From contig NZ_OZ156465.1 in the NCBI RefSeq assembly GCF_964212655.1, positions 2,418,001-2,482,000 on the forward strand: a DNA stretch of 64,000 bases, written 5' to 3'. The notes beneath the pieces were generated by a model, which searched no databases, was not told where the DNA came from, and saw only the letters and a program-made list of their open reading frames with translations. The stretch is from Candidatus Thiodiazotropha sp. LNASS1 (GTDB lineage Bacteria; Pseudomonadota; Gammaproteobacteria; Chromatiales; Chromatiaceae). Of the stretch, positions 43,339-53,062 are shown in pieces; the stretch's first letter is position 1; each line of letters begins with the position of its first letter. The translations under genes and the position numbers were made by a program.

Positions 43339-45990
43339 TCACTTTTTGCCAGTTGACTGTTTTTTATTTCCGTGATTCTGTTGAGCGGCCTGTGGTGCGA
43401 TATTCGATACATCCATCGGTGGCGAGAGAAAGTGCCCTTGTACATAGTTTATCCCCGACTCATACAAGAACCTTAAAATTGCTGCGTCCTCCACATATTC
43501 AGCAATGGTTTTTTTGCCCAGGGAGTGAGCGATATCGTTGATGGAGTGGACAATCGCACGATCGCTGGGATCGGTCGCCACACCCCTGACGAACAGGCCG
43601 TCTATCTTGATAAAGTCCACCGGAAGATTTTTCAAATGCGAAAACGACGAGAATCCACTGCCGAAGTCGTCCAATGCAAAACGACAACCAAGGGCACTCA
43701 AGCGTGTAATCAGTTCATTGGCTGACACCAGATTGGATACAGCCGAGGTCTCGGTGATTTCAAATATCACTTTACCAGGATCAATCGCAGAATTGACGAC
43801 AAGTGATTCGATATCCTCGATCAATTGCTTATTGGTGATTGTTTGACCCGACAGATTGATGGTAAACATTCCCGAATAGCCTGTCTGCTGCAACGATGCC
43901 AGTTTCTTTACAGCTGCGTTGACAACCCAGTAGTCTATTTTGTCCATCATATTAAAACGTTCCGCCGTAGGCAGGAATGCACCGGGAAAGACAATCCCCC
44001 ACATGGGGTCATCAAGTCGCAGCAACAGTTCACTGATCTGCTGTTCCTGAGGCACGATCGATAGAAGCTGTTGGTAAATTGGCCCCTCGGTCTCCAACAT
44101 CAATTCTGGAGGAATAAGCTCTATCGGGATTATGGGTTGATAGTGAAGTACAAGATGGTCCTGTACCAAGGCATTATGCAGTCGCGAAGACCAGCCCAGA
44201 TCCAGATTCATCGCTTTTTTGCTATCACTTTCAGGGATAAAAAGATGCGTACGGTTACGACCTTCACCTTTTGCTATATGGCAGGCAATATCCGCATTGG
44301 CGAGTATTTCACTGGCTGATTCGGACTCCTTGTCGATCAGAGCAATACCGATTGACCCGTTCACTTTGTACTGTTTTCCGTTATAGATGAACATATAGCT
44401 ATCAAGCATCTCACGATAGTCATCGGCGACCTGGTTAACACTTTCCTTGCATACATTACGTAATATGACGGCAAATTCATCACCACCCAGACGGGCTAGC
44501 AAATCGGTATTTCTAAGGCGCTGTTTTATCTGTTGTGCGATCTCCACCAGTAATCGATCACCCGCTGCATGGCCCGCGGTATCATTGATATATTTAAAAC
44601 GGTCGAGATCTATGTATAGCAGAGCACTGGTCTCTTTACTGCGCTTGAGGCGACCAGCCTCTTGGGTTAACTGTTCTTCGAAATAGCGACGATTGTATAG
44701 TTTGGTCAGCGCATCGTGACTCGCTTGCCAACGCAGTTCTTCTTCAAGCAGCTTTCTTTCAGAGATATCGCGAAATGCGACTACTGAGCCTTCGCGTTTA
44801 CCCTTGATGGTCAGGGGATAAACCGTGCACTCCACCGGTATCGAATTGCCTGATTTATGCCAAAACAGGGTTTCCCGCGCGTTGAGAGGTGTACCATCTG
44901 CATATGTATGTTGTAAAAAACATTTCGATTCATCGATCGGATTGCCATCTTCATCGGTGTAATGAAAAAGCTCAAGTGCCGACTTGCCGATCAATCGCTC
45001 ATCAGGCGCATATCCCAGAATTCGCCTGCAAGCCGGATTGACGAACGAGATATAACCTTCGGAATTCACCCCGTAAACCCCCTCGCCAACCGATCTGAGG
45101 ATACCACCAAGGCGTTCGCGCTCTTTTTCGATCGATTTATGGGCCCGGATATGCCTGCTCATGGCATCTATGCGGGTCAGAAACAGATCATCGCTTTCGT
45201 TTTTAAACATGCACTCAACCGCACCCGCTTCGAGTGATTGTTTGATTGCCTTATCAAGATAGGTACCGGTTATGATCGCTGTTGTGATTCCGGTAGTCGT
45301 TGCGTTGTCACGCAGTCGCTGACAGAGTACATCACCTGTTGCGTCCGGCATAAAGTAGTCAATGATTGCGATATCGAACCGGGAATCCAGTGCCTTCTCG
45401 TAACCCTCCCCTACTGTGGCGGCTGTCTCGGCCTCATAGCCATTGGCCATCAGCAACCGCTGATACTTCACACGCACTGTGCGTGAGTCATCCACAAACA
45501 GTACTCGAATTGGCTGAACTATTGAATTCGCGGTTGCCTCTGTGCGTTTTCGCTGATGCGCATCGATAAGCAGCTTTGCGATGAGGTCCGTGCTCTTCTG
45601 ATAATCCTCCCAGAGTAGAAATGCGGAATTGTCTCTTCTCTCCACCCTCCTGATGAGATCGGCATCCGATTCATGGGCAAGTGTAAGCAGTGGCAGGGAT
45701 GAATAGGTGTTTTTCTCCAGCAACGTACACAGTTCGTCTGCTCCGTCAACGGCATCACCGGGCCATCCCAATACTACCGCTTCGAAGGTTCCTCCATCAT
45801 AAGAGCCCGGTACAAAGCGCCTAAGCGCAGAATTGAAGTCGAGATCGGCCTCAACCTCATAACCCGCTTTGATCAGGAGATTTTTTTCAATGTGCCGAAT
45901 CGTGGCGGAAAGTTCGACCAGCAATACTCTTGGCAAACCTATTTTCCTTAAATAACAGCTAGATACAAATAAACCAAAAATCCATATCAA
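43339..45990 (-). CDS. Receiver-PAS-GGDEF-EAL c-di-GMP signalling protein
   Basis: An 883-aa protein. A degenerate receiver-like segment (about 20-150; PRVLLVELSATIRHIEKNLL) is followed by a true receiver (160-280; VLFVDDSRTVRVKYQRLL, phosphoacceptor D211 in AIIDYFMP), a PAS domain (about 290-412) and a GGDEF domain (about 420-585, active site LGGDEFAVIL at 501-510). The EAL domain (about 610-870) has LHYQPI, ELLLR in place of EALxR, DDFGSG and KIDGLFV. Both halves look catalytically competent, so it may make or break c-di-GMP. The N-terminal residues MIWIFGLFVSSCYLRKI may be an over-long start; a later start near PRVLLVEL is likely. Confidence 0.94.
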   Translation of the reverse strand: MIWIFGLFVSSCYLRKIGLPRVLLVELSATIRHIEKNLLIKAGYEVEADLDFNSALRRFVPGSYDGGTFEAVVLGWPGDAVDGADELCTLLEKNTYSSLPLLTLAHESDADLIRRVERRDNSAFLLWEDYQKSTDLIAKLLIDAHQRKRTEATANSIVQPIRVLFVDDSRTVRVKYQRLLMANGYEAETAATVGEGYEKALDSRFDIAIIDYFMPDATGDVLCQRLRDNATTTGITTAIITGTYLDKAIKQSLEAGAVECMFKNESDDLFLTRIDAMSRHIRAHKSIEKERERLGGILRSVGEGVYGVNSEGYISFVNPACRRILGYAPDERLIGKSALELFHYTDEDGNPIDESKCFLQHTYADGTPLNARETLFWHKSGNSIPVECTVYPLTIKGKREGSVVAFRDISERKLLEEELRWQASHDALTKLYNRRYFEEQLTQEAGRLKRSKETSALLYIDLDRFKYINDTAGHAAGDRLLVEIAQQIKQRLRNTDLLARLGGDEFAVILRNVCKESVNQVADDYREMLDSYMFIYNGKQYKVNGSIGIALIDKESESASEILANADIACHIAKGEGRNRTHLFIPESDSKKAMNLDLGWSSRLHNALVQDHLVLHYQPIIPIELIPPELMLETEGPIYQQLLSIVPQEQQISELLLRLDDPMWGIVFPGAFLPTAERFNMMDKIDYWVVNAAVKKLASLQQTGYSGMFTINLSGQTITNKQLIEDIESLVVNSAIDPGKVIFEITETSAVSNLVSANELITRLSALGCRFALDDFGSGFSSFSHLKNLPVDFIKIDGLFVRGVATDPSDRAIVHSINDIAHSLGKKTIAEYVEDAAILRFLYESGINYVQGHFLSPPMDVSNIAPQAAQQNHGNKKQSTGKK

Positions 45991-46373
45991 TTGTACTGAT
46001 ATCGGAAAATGCCACTATTTCTTTAGCGCAGCCTCGCCCTACACCCATTTGTACTGAGAAACAGGATCATTACTCGAAGGTAGATCTTCAATGCACAGGG
46101 TAAACAGAGTGTCGCCAATACCGTTAATAGGAAGATAATTCTTGTCATAGGATCTTAATCAGAAACCTGATCATTGCGATTGCTCAGCATAGTCAAGATC
46201 GGTTTCCGGCATCACAGGTAATAAATCTGCGATCTATACAACGCCGGGTGACAAAGTTGTTTTAGCAAGGCATGCTCACGCTCCTTCTACAGTTCAACCT
46301 TGGCAAACATCCCGATTTGTAGGTTAAAGTAGAGGTATTTTCAGCAGCAACCATTTGGCGTCGTGTTACAGAA
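45991..46373. other. Gap with no recognised gene
   Basis: These 383 bases separate the divergent GGDEF-EAL and AI-2E genes. It probably holds promoters for both. No open frame with family features, and no RNA structure was noticed. Confidence 0.6.
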
Positions 46374-47489
46374 ATGAGCAATCAATCCAATACTCCTCCT
46401 TACCAAGACGGTTTTCTCATTACTCTGATAATTCTTGCGATCGTTGGGCTGATCTGGCTGTTTCTGCCATTTCTAGCGGCGTTATTCTTTTCCCTCATTG
46501 TAGCCACCGCCACCTATCAGCTGTTTCTGAAACTTCAACATCGATGGAAACTCAGCGATACGACCGCAGCCACCGCAATGAGCATTCTGATTTTTTTCAC
46601 CGTGATTGCACCCATCACTTACCTGCTGGTAGAGATTTCTTTGCGCACCGGCGAGCTATACGGATCGGTACAGGGCTGGGTGGATGCACAGGATTCAGAG
46701 AGTCTGAAAAAGATCTATACCGAAACAGCCAAGAAACTTCCGTTCGATTTGGGTGATCAGAGCGCACTCATTGCACAACTGGATGCAAATCTCACGAAGC
46801 TGATAACGGTTGCGAAAAACACGGTAGTGTTTCTGTTGCGGAGCATATTCAGCAATACAGCCGGCTTTCTCACCTTCGTATTTCTATCGGTATTCGCTCT
46901 GTTTTTCTTCTACCGGGACGGTGATGATATTGCACGTCAAATCAAAGTGCTTTCACCGCTGCCGAATCGCTACGATGAGTTGTTGATGGTGCGTTTCAGC
47001 AGCCTGGCAACCGTGTTGACCATCAGTGTTGTGATCGTGGCTCTGTTACAGGGCGTGAGTTTCGGCATCCTGATGAGTTTCCTTGGATTGCCGGCACTGT
47101 TTCTCGGCATTGGCATTGCGGTGACTTCCTTTATCCCGGTGGTGGGATCCGCTTTGATTTGGATACCGGTGGCTGTCTACCTCTATCTTCTGGGAGAGGT
47201 CTGGCAGGCGATCCTGGTAGTCGTTTGGGGCATGGTGATAATGGGGTTTGTGATCGATAATGTCCTGCGACCGGTGATGATTCAGAAGATCTCCAAAGGC
47301 CTGCCTGACGGCGGTAATCTCGGTGCGCTGGATCATACGTTGCTGACTGTTTTGTCGACACTGGCCGGCCTGATCCAGTTCGGCATCATAGGCATGTTGT
47401 TCGGTCCGGTCATCGCCGCCATGGCCATCGCTATTTTCGATGTCTACGAACAGATCCACGGCGACACACTCGATCGGGAGAATTGTTAA
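46374..47489 (+). CDS. AI-2E family transporter (YdiK/PerM-like)
   Basis: A 371-aa integral membrane protein with about eight hydrophobic segments. The family pattern is clear: a double N-terminal helix (IILAIVGLIWLFLPFLAALF), a long soluble loop, FVFLSVFALFFFYRDGDDIA, and the C-terminal conserved block VTSFIPVVGSALIWIPVAVY, followed by DNVLRPVMIQKIS. Members export AI-2 or act as Na+/H+ antiporters, so the substrate is uncertain. Length is normal. Confidence 0.93.
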   Translation: MSNQSNTPPYQDGFLITLIILAIVGLIWLFLPFLAALFFSLIVATATYQLFLKLQHRWKLSDTTAATAMSILIFFTVIAPITYLLVEISLRTGELYGSVQGWVDAQDSESLKKIYTETAKKLPFDLGDQSALIAQLDANLTKLITVAKNTVVFLLRSIFSNTAGFLTFVFLSVFALFFFYRDGDDIARQIKVLSPLPNRYDELLMVRFSSLATVLTISVVIVALLQGVSFGILMSFLGLPALFLGIGIAVTSFIPVVGSALIWIPVAVYLYLLGEVWQAILVVVWGMVIMGFVIDNVLRPVMIQKISKGLPDGGNLGALDHTLLTVLSTLAGLIQFGIIGMLFGPVIAAMAIAIFDVYEQIHGDTLDRENC

Positions 47490-47613
47490 ATCGTCATTCC
47501 GAAATAATATAAATCGTGCTGAATTCGAGAAGCCTGTTCCTCATCAGGCATAGAGTTTCAGCTTAACCTGCCGCTATAGGTATGAAGATCCTGCGTGACC
47601 CAGAGGTAATATT

Positions 47614-47817
47614 ATGGAAGTTTCCGGAGCCGGCTCCCCATCTGCCAGCATGCTTGCGAATATCGCGACCAAAACTGAAACCAGTGTGGCAGTGCAAAAG
47701 AAAGAGATGGAGATGGAAAAACAGACCGCAGCGCAGCTCATCGCATCTATAGAGCAGAGCGCACCGAAAGCAAACGCCAGCGGTTCCATTGGCGGCAATA
47801 TCGATATTATGGTCTGA
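47614..47817 (+). CDS. Small YjfB-like protein (putative motility-associated)
   Basis: A 67-aa protein: MEVSGAGSPSASMLANIATK, then a helical section with SVAVQKKEMEMEKQTAAQLI, ending GNIDIMV. The pattern (N-terminal MxVS, VAVxKKxMxxEKQxAxxLI) resembles the YjfB putative motility-protein family. AGAGGT 7 bases upstream of the ATG supports translation. Function unproven. It lies between the AI-2E gene and a convergent TRAP operon. Confidence 0.65.
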   Translation: MEVSGAGSPSASMLANIATKTETSVAVQKKEMEMEKQTAAQLIASIEQSAPKANASGSIGGNIDIMV

Positions 47818-47837
47818 ATCGGTTTTTCCGAAAATCA

Positions 47838-49202
47838 TCAACCATATACTTGCCTCGGCAGCCATAGAACGACTTCCGGAAAGATAATACAGATCGCCAG
47901 CCCGACAGCCTGCAGGAACAGAAATGGAAGCGATGAGCGATAGATCTGACCCATTGTCACCTCGGGGGGTGCGACGCTCTTGAGATAGAAGAGGGCGTAA
48001 CCGAAAGGCGGACTGATAAACGACATCTGCATATTGACCATATAGACCACACCAAACCATAGGGGCAGATCTTCGGGACTGACGCCCGGCAGACCGAAGA
48101 CCCCGTCGAAACTCATGGTCTTCATCAAAGGGATGAAGATTGGCACCGCCAGTAGCAGAATCCCGACCCAATCCAGAAACATACCCAGGATCACCAGGAT
48201 CACCATCATCAGAATCAGCACACCATAGGGACCCAGGCCGGTGCCGGCGATGGACTCATTGACGAATTCCTGACCACCATTCACCACATAGAAGCCGACA
48301 AACAATGTGGCTCCGAATATGATCCAGAGCACCATACCGGTGACCCTCAGGGTTGTGATGGCGGCGGATCGAATATTGTCGATGGTGAGACGTCGATGCA
48401 TGGCGGCCACCACCAGAGCACCGAAGGTGCCGACTCCCGCTGCCTCAACCGGTGTGGCGATCCCGGCAAAGATAATTCCCAGGACCAATGCCACCAGAGC
48501 CAAGGGGGCGAACATATTGGCCAGCAGATGAATCTTTTCCCGCGTGCTCACCCGCTCCTCTTTCGGTAAAGGAGGTCCCCAGGTTGGCTTTATCGTGGTG
48601 GCTGCAGCCACATAGATGATGTAGAGACCGGAGAGGATCAGACCGGGTATGACCGCGCCGATAAAGAGCTCACCCACGGACTGCTGTGCAATCACGGCAA
48701 ACAGGATGGCCAGGATCGACGGCGGGATCAAAATCCCCAGGGTGCCTCCAGCCAGAATGGAACCGCAAGCGATGGTCGGATGGTAGTGGCGGCGAATCAT
48801 GGCCGGCAGGGCGATCATGCCCATGGTGACTTCAGTGGCGCCGATGACACCGCACATGGCGGCCAACAGGGTTGAGGCGATGATGGTGGAGATGGCCAGG
48901 CCACCGCGCAGCCCGCCGAGGATCTTGTAGACCATATCGTAGAGCTCTTCGATGATCCCGGCCCGTTCCAGCATCGAGGCCATGAATATAAACAGCGGGA
49001 TCGCCGACAGCTGGTAGTTGGTCATCAGGGGAAAGATGCGTGACGGCAATATATTCAGCATGGCGGCATCGCCGAACAGGAACAGGAAGACACAGGCCAG
49101 GCCACCGGTGACGAAGGCCAGGGGTAATCCGGCCATCAACAGGACCAGCAGCGAGCCGAACATAAGGACGGTCAACCAGACGATATCGATTTCCAGTCCC
49201 AT
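47838..49202 (-). CDS. dctM: TRAP transporter large permease (DctM-like)
   Basis: A 454-aa membrane protein with about 12 segments and the DctM signature: FGSLLVLLMAGLPLAFVTGG, IGATEVTMGMIALPAMIRR and GTLGILIPPSILAILFAVIA. It is the channel subunit of a Na+-dependent TRAP uptake system with the DctQ and DctP genes just upstream (4 bp gap to dctQ). Substrate class (C4-dicarboxylates or other organic acids) is not resolved. Confidence 0.96.
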   Translation of the reverse strand: MGLEIDIVWLTVLMFGSLLVLLMAGLPLAFVTGGLACVFLFLFGDAAMLNILPSRIFPLMTNYQLSAIPLFIFMASMLERAGIIEELYDMVYKILGGLRGGLAISTIIASTLLAAMCGVIGATEVTMGMIALPAMIRRHYHPTIACGSILAGGTLGILIPPSILAILFAVIAQQSVGELFIGAVIPGLILSGLYIIYVAAATTIKPTWGPPLPKEERVSTREKIHLLANMFAPLALVALVLGIIFAGIATPVEAAGVGTFGALVVAAMHRRLTIDNIRSAAITTLRVTGMVLWIIFGATLFVGFYVVNGGQEFVNESIAGTGLGPYGVLILMMVILVILGMFLDWVGILLLAVPIFIPLMKTMSFDGVFGLPGVSPEDLPLWFGVVYMVNMQMSFISPPFGYALFYLKSVAPPEVTMGQIYRSSLPFLFLQAVGLAICIIFPEVVLWLPRQVYG

Positions 49203-49206
49203 GGTA

Positions 49207-50343
49207 TTAGCCTTCCGGCCTCACTTCGGCATCCAGTGTCGCTGCGCCGGGTTTGATCACCACCGAAATATCTTTCAGCAACTGGGCGACGCCCTGTATC
49301 AACAACAGCAGCGCCCCCAGAGAGAGTGCCAGTTTGATCGGCCAGTACTGGATACCCCACTCGGAGATGGAGACCTCATTCACTTCATAGGAGTCGTAAA
49401 AGAAGGTCCATCCGGTTACCAACAGGGTGACCATAAAGATAAAGAAGAAGATAGAGGTAAAGAGATCCACCACTGCCTTGGTACGGTTGGAGAGTTTGTT
49501 GTATATCACATCCACCCGCACATGCGCCCCTTCGCGTAGGACAAAACCACCGGCGATGAGATACTGCATGCCGAACATGAGAAACATACTTTCGTGGGCC
49601 CAATTGGTGGGTGAATTGAAGACATAGCGGGCAATCACCTCGTAGTAGTAGACGAATACCGCAATTACCGACCAGTAAGCGACAAACTCCCCGGCCAGGC
49701 CGTTAATGCGGGAGATCACCCGATTGATGAGAAAGGGCTCAAGGCTGTCCTGGTGTTCCGCTTCGACACTGGGGCAGTGAAATCCGTCACCCGGTTGTAA
49801 CTTCTCTGCCTGGTTACGCCTTTGGATCAGTTTTGGCATCACCAGCAGATCTATAAGCAGCAGCAGAAGCATGCCGGCTCCCAGAGCCTGCGCGATGTGG
49901 TTCCAGCGCTCACTCCCCTGTTGCGCATCTTCAAGTGACGCCCTGGCGCTGATCAACCTCTGGCTGGCATCGCTGAGACGCTGTTCTGCATTACGACGTC
50001 CCTTGTTGACCGCTTTTTCCGCACGCTGCACTTTAAACTCGGCCAATTTGATCCCGTTCTGTGCAGCTGAGAGATCGTCCCGTACACTCCGTACCTCTAC
50101 ATTCACTACCAGCAAAGAAGTGAAGAGCGCTATGAATGCCAGTGCCCAATAGCTCTTCAGGTAGAGCCTGTGCACGCCGAAAAAACCACCGACGACGAGC
50201 AGAAAGTAGCCGAGAGAGAGGGAAAGGGGTTGGCCAGATTCCTGGTGTGCGGCTTTGCGGAACAACACCATGGCAAACAGGGGAAACAGGATCAGGCCAC
50301 TCCAGTAGAGCCAGTGGGGCAGTACAAAACTGATCTCAGGCAT
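49207..50343 (-). CDS. TRAP small permease (DctQ-like) with an N-terminal TM2-like domain
   Basis: A 378-aa fusion, about twice the usual DctQ size (160-200 aa). The C-terminal part (about 215-360) is a normal DctQ: VYYYEVIARYVFNSPTNWAH, then LIAGGFVLREGAHVRVDVIY and WTFFYDSYEVNEVSISEWGI. Residues 1-80 have two or three hydrophobic segments with LSLGYFLLVVGGFFGVHRLY, the G-x-x-G-x-H-x-x-Y pattern of TM2 domains. A helical charged linker (about 90-145; KLAEFKVQRAEKAVNKGRRN) and another membrane segment (GAGMLLLLLIDLLVM) join them. The frame is open throughout, so the fusion is real. Position between dctP and dctM is standard. Confidence 0.9.
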   Translation of the reverse strand: MPEISFVLPHWLYWSGLILFPLFAMVLFRKAAHQESGQPLSLSLGYFLLVVGGFFGVHRLYLKSYWALAFIALFTSLLVVNVEVRSVRDDLSAAQNGIKLAEFKVQRAEKAVNKGRRNAEQRLSDASQRLISARASLEDAQQGSERWNHIAQALGAGMLLLLLIDLLVMPKLIQRRNQAEKLQPGDGFHCPSVEAEHQDSLEPFLINRVISRINGLAGEFVAYWSVIAVFVYYYEVIARYVFNSPTNWAHESMFLMFGMQYLIAGGFVLREGAHVRVDVIYNKLSNRTKAVVDLFTSIFFFIFMVTLLVTGWTFFYDSYEVNEVSISEWGIQYWPIKLALSLGALLLLIQGVAQLLKDISVVIKPGAATLDAEVRPEG

Positions 50344-50413
50344 GGGATTGGATCTCCCGGCGGCACCCTACGCATGGCGCAGCAGTTATTCTTCGATGGA
50401 TTATCGGGTAGTC

Positions 50414-50439
50414 CGGGGCCTGCCCGTATGCAGGCCCCG
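50414..50439 (-). terminator. Strong hairpin between dctP and dctQ
   Basis: CGGGGCCTGC-CCGTAT-GCAGGCCCCG forms a perfect 10-bp stem with a 6-base loop, 17 bases downstream of the dctP stop. No T-run follows. Such stems after a solute-binding gene usually stabilise or attenuate the transcript, so that the binding protein is made in excess of the permease. Confidence 0.6.
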
Positions 50440-50455
50440 TCAGCCTATCACTGGA

Positions 50456-51601
50456 TCAGGCCTTCAGGCTATGCCCTTTGATCATCTCCTTATCCACGTA
50501 TCCCAGGGAACCTGACATCATGTACTCCAGCTGAATCTTGAAGGCCTTGGCTGCGTGGGCGTCTTTGTTAGCCCATTTGTACCAAAGCGGCACAGAGAGC
50601 ATCGTGAAGGCCTCCACATCATCCTCGGAGAGACGGGTGACCTCAGTACCGGCTTCCTCGAATTTCTTCCACGCCTTCTGATCGGCCGCCTGAATCGCCG
50701 CATGATGCAGATCGGAGTAGGTGTGCACCTCCATCTCCACGAACTGCTTCATGTTCGCTGACAGCTTATCCCAAGACTTCTTGGAGACGGTGAGATCCAT
50801 CAGATCCACCGGTTGATAGATGGACATGAATCCCGGCGGCCCCATGGAAATGTACTTGGTCACCTGATGGAAACCCAGGGCATGGTTGATTGCCGGCCCG
50901 ACATAGTCCGCCACATCGATGGTTCCCTTCTCCAATGCGGGAAAGATCTCAGACCCAGGCAACAACGTGGTCTTAGCACCGGCCGCCTGGAATACCTCCG
51001 CCACCATACCGCCAGGCAGGCGCATCTTACGGCCGCGAAAATCGTCTATCGATCGGATCGGCACCTTGGAGTGGATGATGTTGGGACCGTGATGAATCGG
51101 TCCGACAAAATGGAGTCCCACCTTGCCGAAGGCTTCCCGAGCCAGTTCCAGACCACCAAGACCGTAGTAGAAGGTGTCCCATTCATGAGGGTTACGCAAA
51201 CCCAAGGGATAGGAAGAGAGAAAAACCGCCAAGGGCATGCGCCCGGCCCAATAGAGCGTGAAGGGATTCATGGCATCGAGAACCCCGTTCTTCACCGCAT
51301 CGAACAGTTGGAACTCCCCCACTACATCCTTCGCACCGAAAGGCTTGAACGCCAGCTCGCCTCCGGTTTTCTCCACAATTCCGTTACACCAGTCCTTGAA
51401 TATTTCCAGGCCGATACCACCGGGCCAGGAGGTCTGGATCTTCCAGGTGGTGGTCTCGGCGGCGACTGCGTTGCCAATAAAAGGTGCGCCGCTGATAGTC
51501 AGTGCGCCAGCGGCAGCCGAGCGCTTTAGAAATTGACGACGCTGCATGTCAGCTGTGTTTTCAGGTGCTCTAAACTCCCGACCTTGTTTCATTTGAGTCA
51601 T
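50456..51601 (-). CDS. dctP: TRAP transporter substrate-binding protein (DctP-like), Tat signal
   Basis: A 381-aa periplasmic binding protein. A twin-arginine signal is visible in MQRRQFLKRSAAAGALTISG, cleaved after NAVAA, and preceded by an unusual 18-residue N-terminal extension (MTQMKQGREFRAPENTAD). TRAP family features: TWKIQTSWPGGIGLEIFKDW, RKMRLPGGMVAEVFQAAGAK and PGSEIFPALEKGTIDVADYV, with the ligand Arg in the RKMRLPG segment. The start at 51601 has GGAGGG 5 bases upstream; an internal start at 51547 would put the twin-arginine motif at the N-terminus. It is followed by dctQ and dctM. Confidence 0.94.
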   Translation of the reverse strand: MTQMKQGREFRAPENTADMQRRQFLKRSAAAGALTISGAPFIGNAVAAETTTWKIQTSWPGGIGLEIFKDWCNGIVEKTGGELAFKPFGAKDVVGEFQLFDAVKNGVLDAMNPFTLYWAGRMPLAVFLSSYPLGLRNPHEWDTFYYGLGGLELAREAFGKVGLHFVGPIHHGPNIIHSKVPIRSIDDFRGRKMRLPGGMVAEVFQAAGAKTTLLPGSEIFPALEKGTIDVADYVGPAINHALGFHQVTKYISMGPPGFMSIYQPVDLMDLTVSKKSWDKLSANMKQFVEMEVHTYSDLHHAAIQAADQKAWKKFEEAGTEVTRLSEDDVEAFTMLSVPLWYKWANKDAHAAKAFKIQLEYMMSGSLGYVDKEMIKGHSLKA

Positions 51602-52117
51602 GTAACCCTCCTCGATTGTTATTCGCTGCAACTCCCGATTGGCCTATGGCCGCTCGAATCTATATGCATTGGTTATCTGTGTCCTTATCATCAACTCCAG
51701 ACTAGCAGCCACAACTGTTATCGACTAGTTAGCTGCGATCCCGATATCCTCGCGTCACCGGAATTGCCGGCAATCACGAATCCGGCCATGATAGATCTCT
51801 TCCAGGTTAAGTTATTCAGCCAGCATTATATTTTCGTGTAACAACACCGCCATGATGATCGATCAGGATTCAGATCGGATCCTTAAATTCCTACCCGGAG
51901 GGTTTGTATGGATAACCCCATTCATAGATCATTAGCGGCCTGGTAATACTGTCGAGTTATTTTTTACAAACAATGCATAGAGTTAGAATTCCATACACAT
52001 AAACCTTGTATTCCCTAAAACCCTGCTTGTCATGGCATGCTGTTTGCTATTTTGAAAATTCTGTTGTGGGATTGCCGGAGTATGACCATCAACGACGATC
52101 ATGTCTTACCCGATCCG
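51602..52117. other. Gap with no recognised gene (promoter region of TRAP operon)
   Basis: 516 bases between the dctP start and the metallo-hydrolase stop codon. No frame with family features. The upstream region of dctP must hold its promoter; no clear -35/-10 was singled out. Confidence 0.55.
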
Positions 52118-53062
52118 TTAAAAACTGTTCTCCTCAACTTCCAGAATCGCCAGGCTCACGTGCCTGCCCAACTGATCGTAGAAATTGGTCCAGGCCGAGA
52201 ATCGGATGAGCTCTTTCAACACTTTGGGTTTCATTTCGTAATCGGTTAGCCCCTCTTCATAGAGCAGGGCCACTGCGTTATACAGCATTTCCAGATAGTC
52301 GCGGAATTCACTCACGATGCTGACATCACCGCTTGGCCCATGCCCGGGAACATAGTGTTTTACTGCAAGATTCAGCGCAACATCGCATGCGGCGATATTA
52401 CCCATGAAGGTAGCATCATCCAGACGAGGAATCCGCTTATGCAGCACGTTGTCACCCAGAAAAAGTACTGAATCCTGTACCACTTCTATCATAACGTCCG
52501 TGTCGCTGTGCGCATTATCCGGAGCGTGGAATCGAAAAACGATACCACCGGCTTCCAAATTCGAGAGATCCGATGTAGACAGCGTCGGTATTACGGCACG
52601 GGTTCCACGTGTAAACCCCTCGGTGTCCTGTTCCATTTGCTCAACCCACTCTTCCGCAGCGCCGGCATGCGCTTGCCTGATCATATTGGGATGGGCGATC
52701 AGGACCACTTTGGGAAAAGCCTCGACAGCTGCAAGATTACCCAGCCAGTGATCGCCGTGTATGTGCGTATTAATTACATGTGTTACAGGTTTATCAGTGA
52801 TGCTTTTTATCTGTCTCAGCACCATTCTTCCGGCTTGCACACTCGAACCGGGATCGATCAGTACCACACCATTTTGCGTAACCACAAATCCTGGATTATT
52901 AATGAACCCCTGATTCTCGACCGATGGATAGCCAAGCGGGCCATGGATAACATAGGTATGTTGCGCAATCTGTTCTACTGGATAATCACGCACACTATTT
53001 TCTGCAAGACTCACATTGGCAGTGAGTAGAAAAAGGAGTAAACAATGAAACGGTATTTTCAT
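52118..53062 (-). CDS. Periplasmic metallo-beta-lactamase-fold hydrolase
   Basis: A 314-aa exported zinc hydrolase with signal peptide (IPFHCLLLFLLTANVSLA), so it is periplasmic. The metal site HxHxDH appears in VINTHIHGDHWLG; the further ligands are the histidines in RFHAPDNAHSDTDV and VKHYVPGHGPSGD. The overall pattern fits the quinoprotein-relay/SoxH-like group of MBL hydrolases. No adjacent quinoprotein or Sox gene is seen, so the substrate is unknown. The start at 53062 or 53065 follows TTGGAGCG. Confidence 0.85.
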   Translation of the reverse strand: MKIPFHCLLLFLLTANVSLAENSVRDYPVEQIAQHTYVIHGPLGYPSVENQGFINNPGFVVTQNGVVLIDPGSSVQAGRMVLRQIKSITDKPVTHVINTHIHGDHWLGNLAAVEAFPKVVLIAHPNMIRQAHAGAAEEWVEQMEQDTEGFTRGTRAVIPTLSTSDLSNLEAGGIVFRFHAPDNAHSDTDVMIEVVQDSVLFLGDNVLHKRIPRLDDATFMGNIAACDVALNLAVKHYVPGHGPSGDVSIVSEFRDYLEMLYNAVALLYEEGLTDYEMKPKVLKELIRFSAWTNFYDQLGRHVSLAILEVEENSF

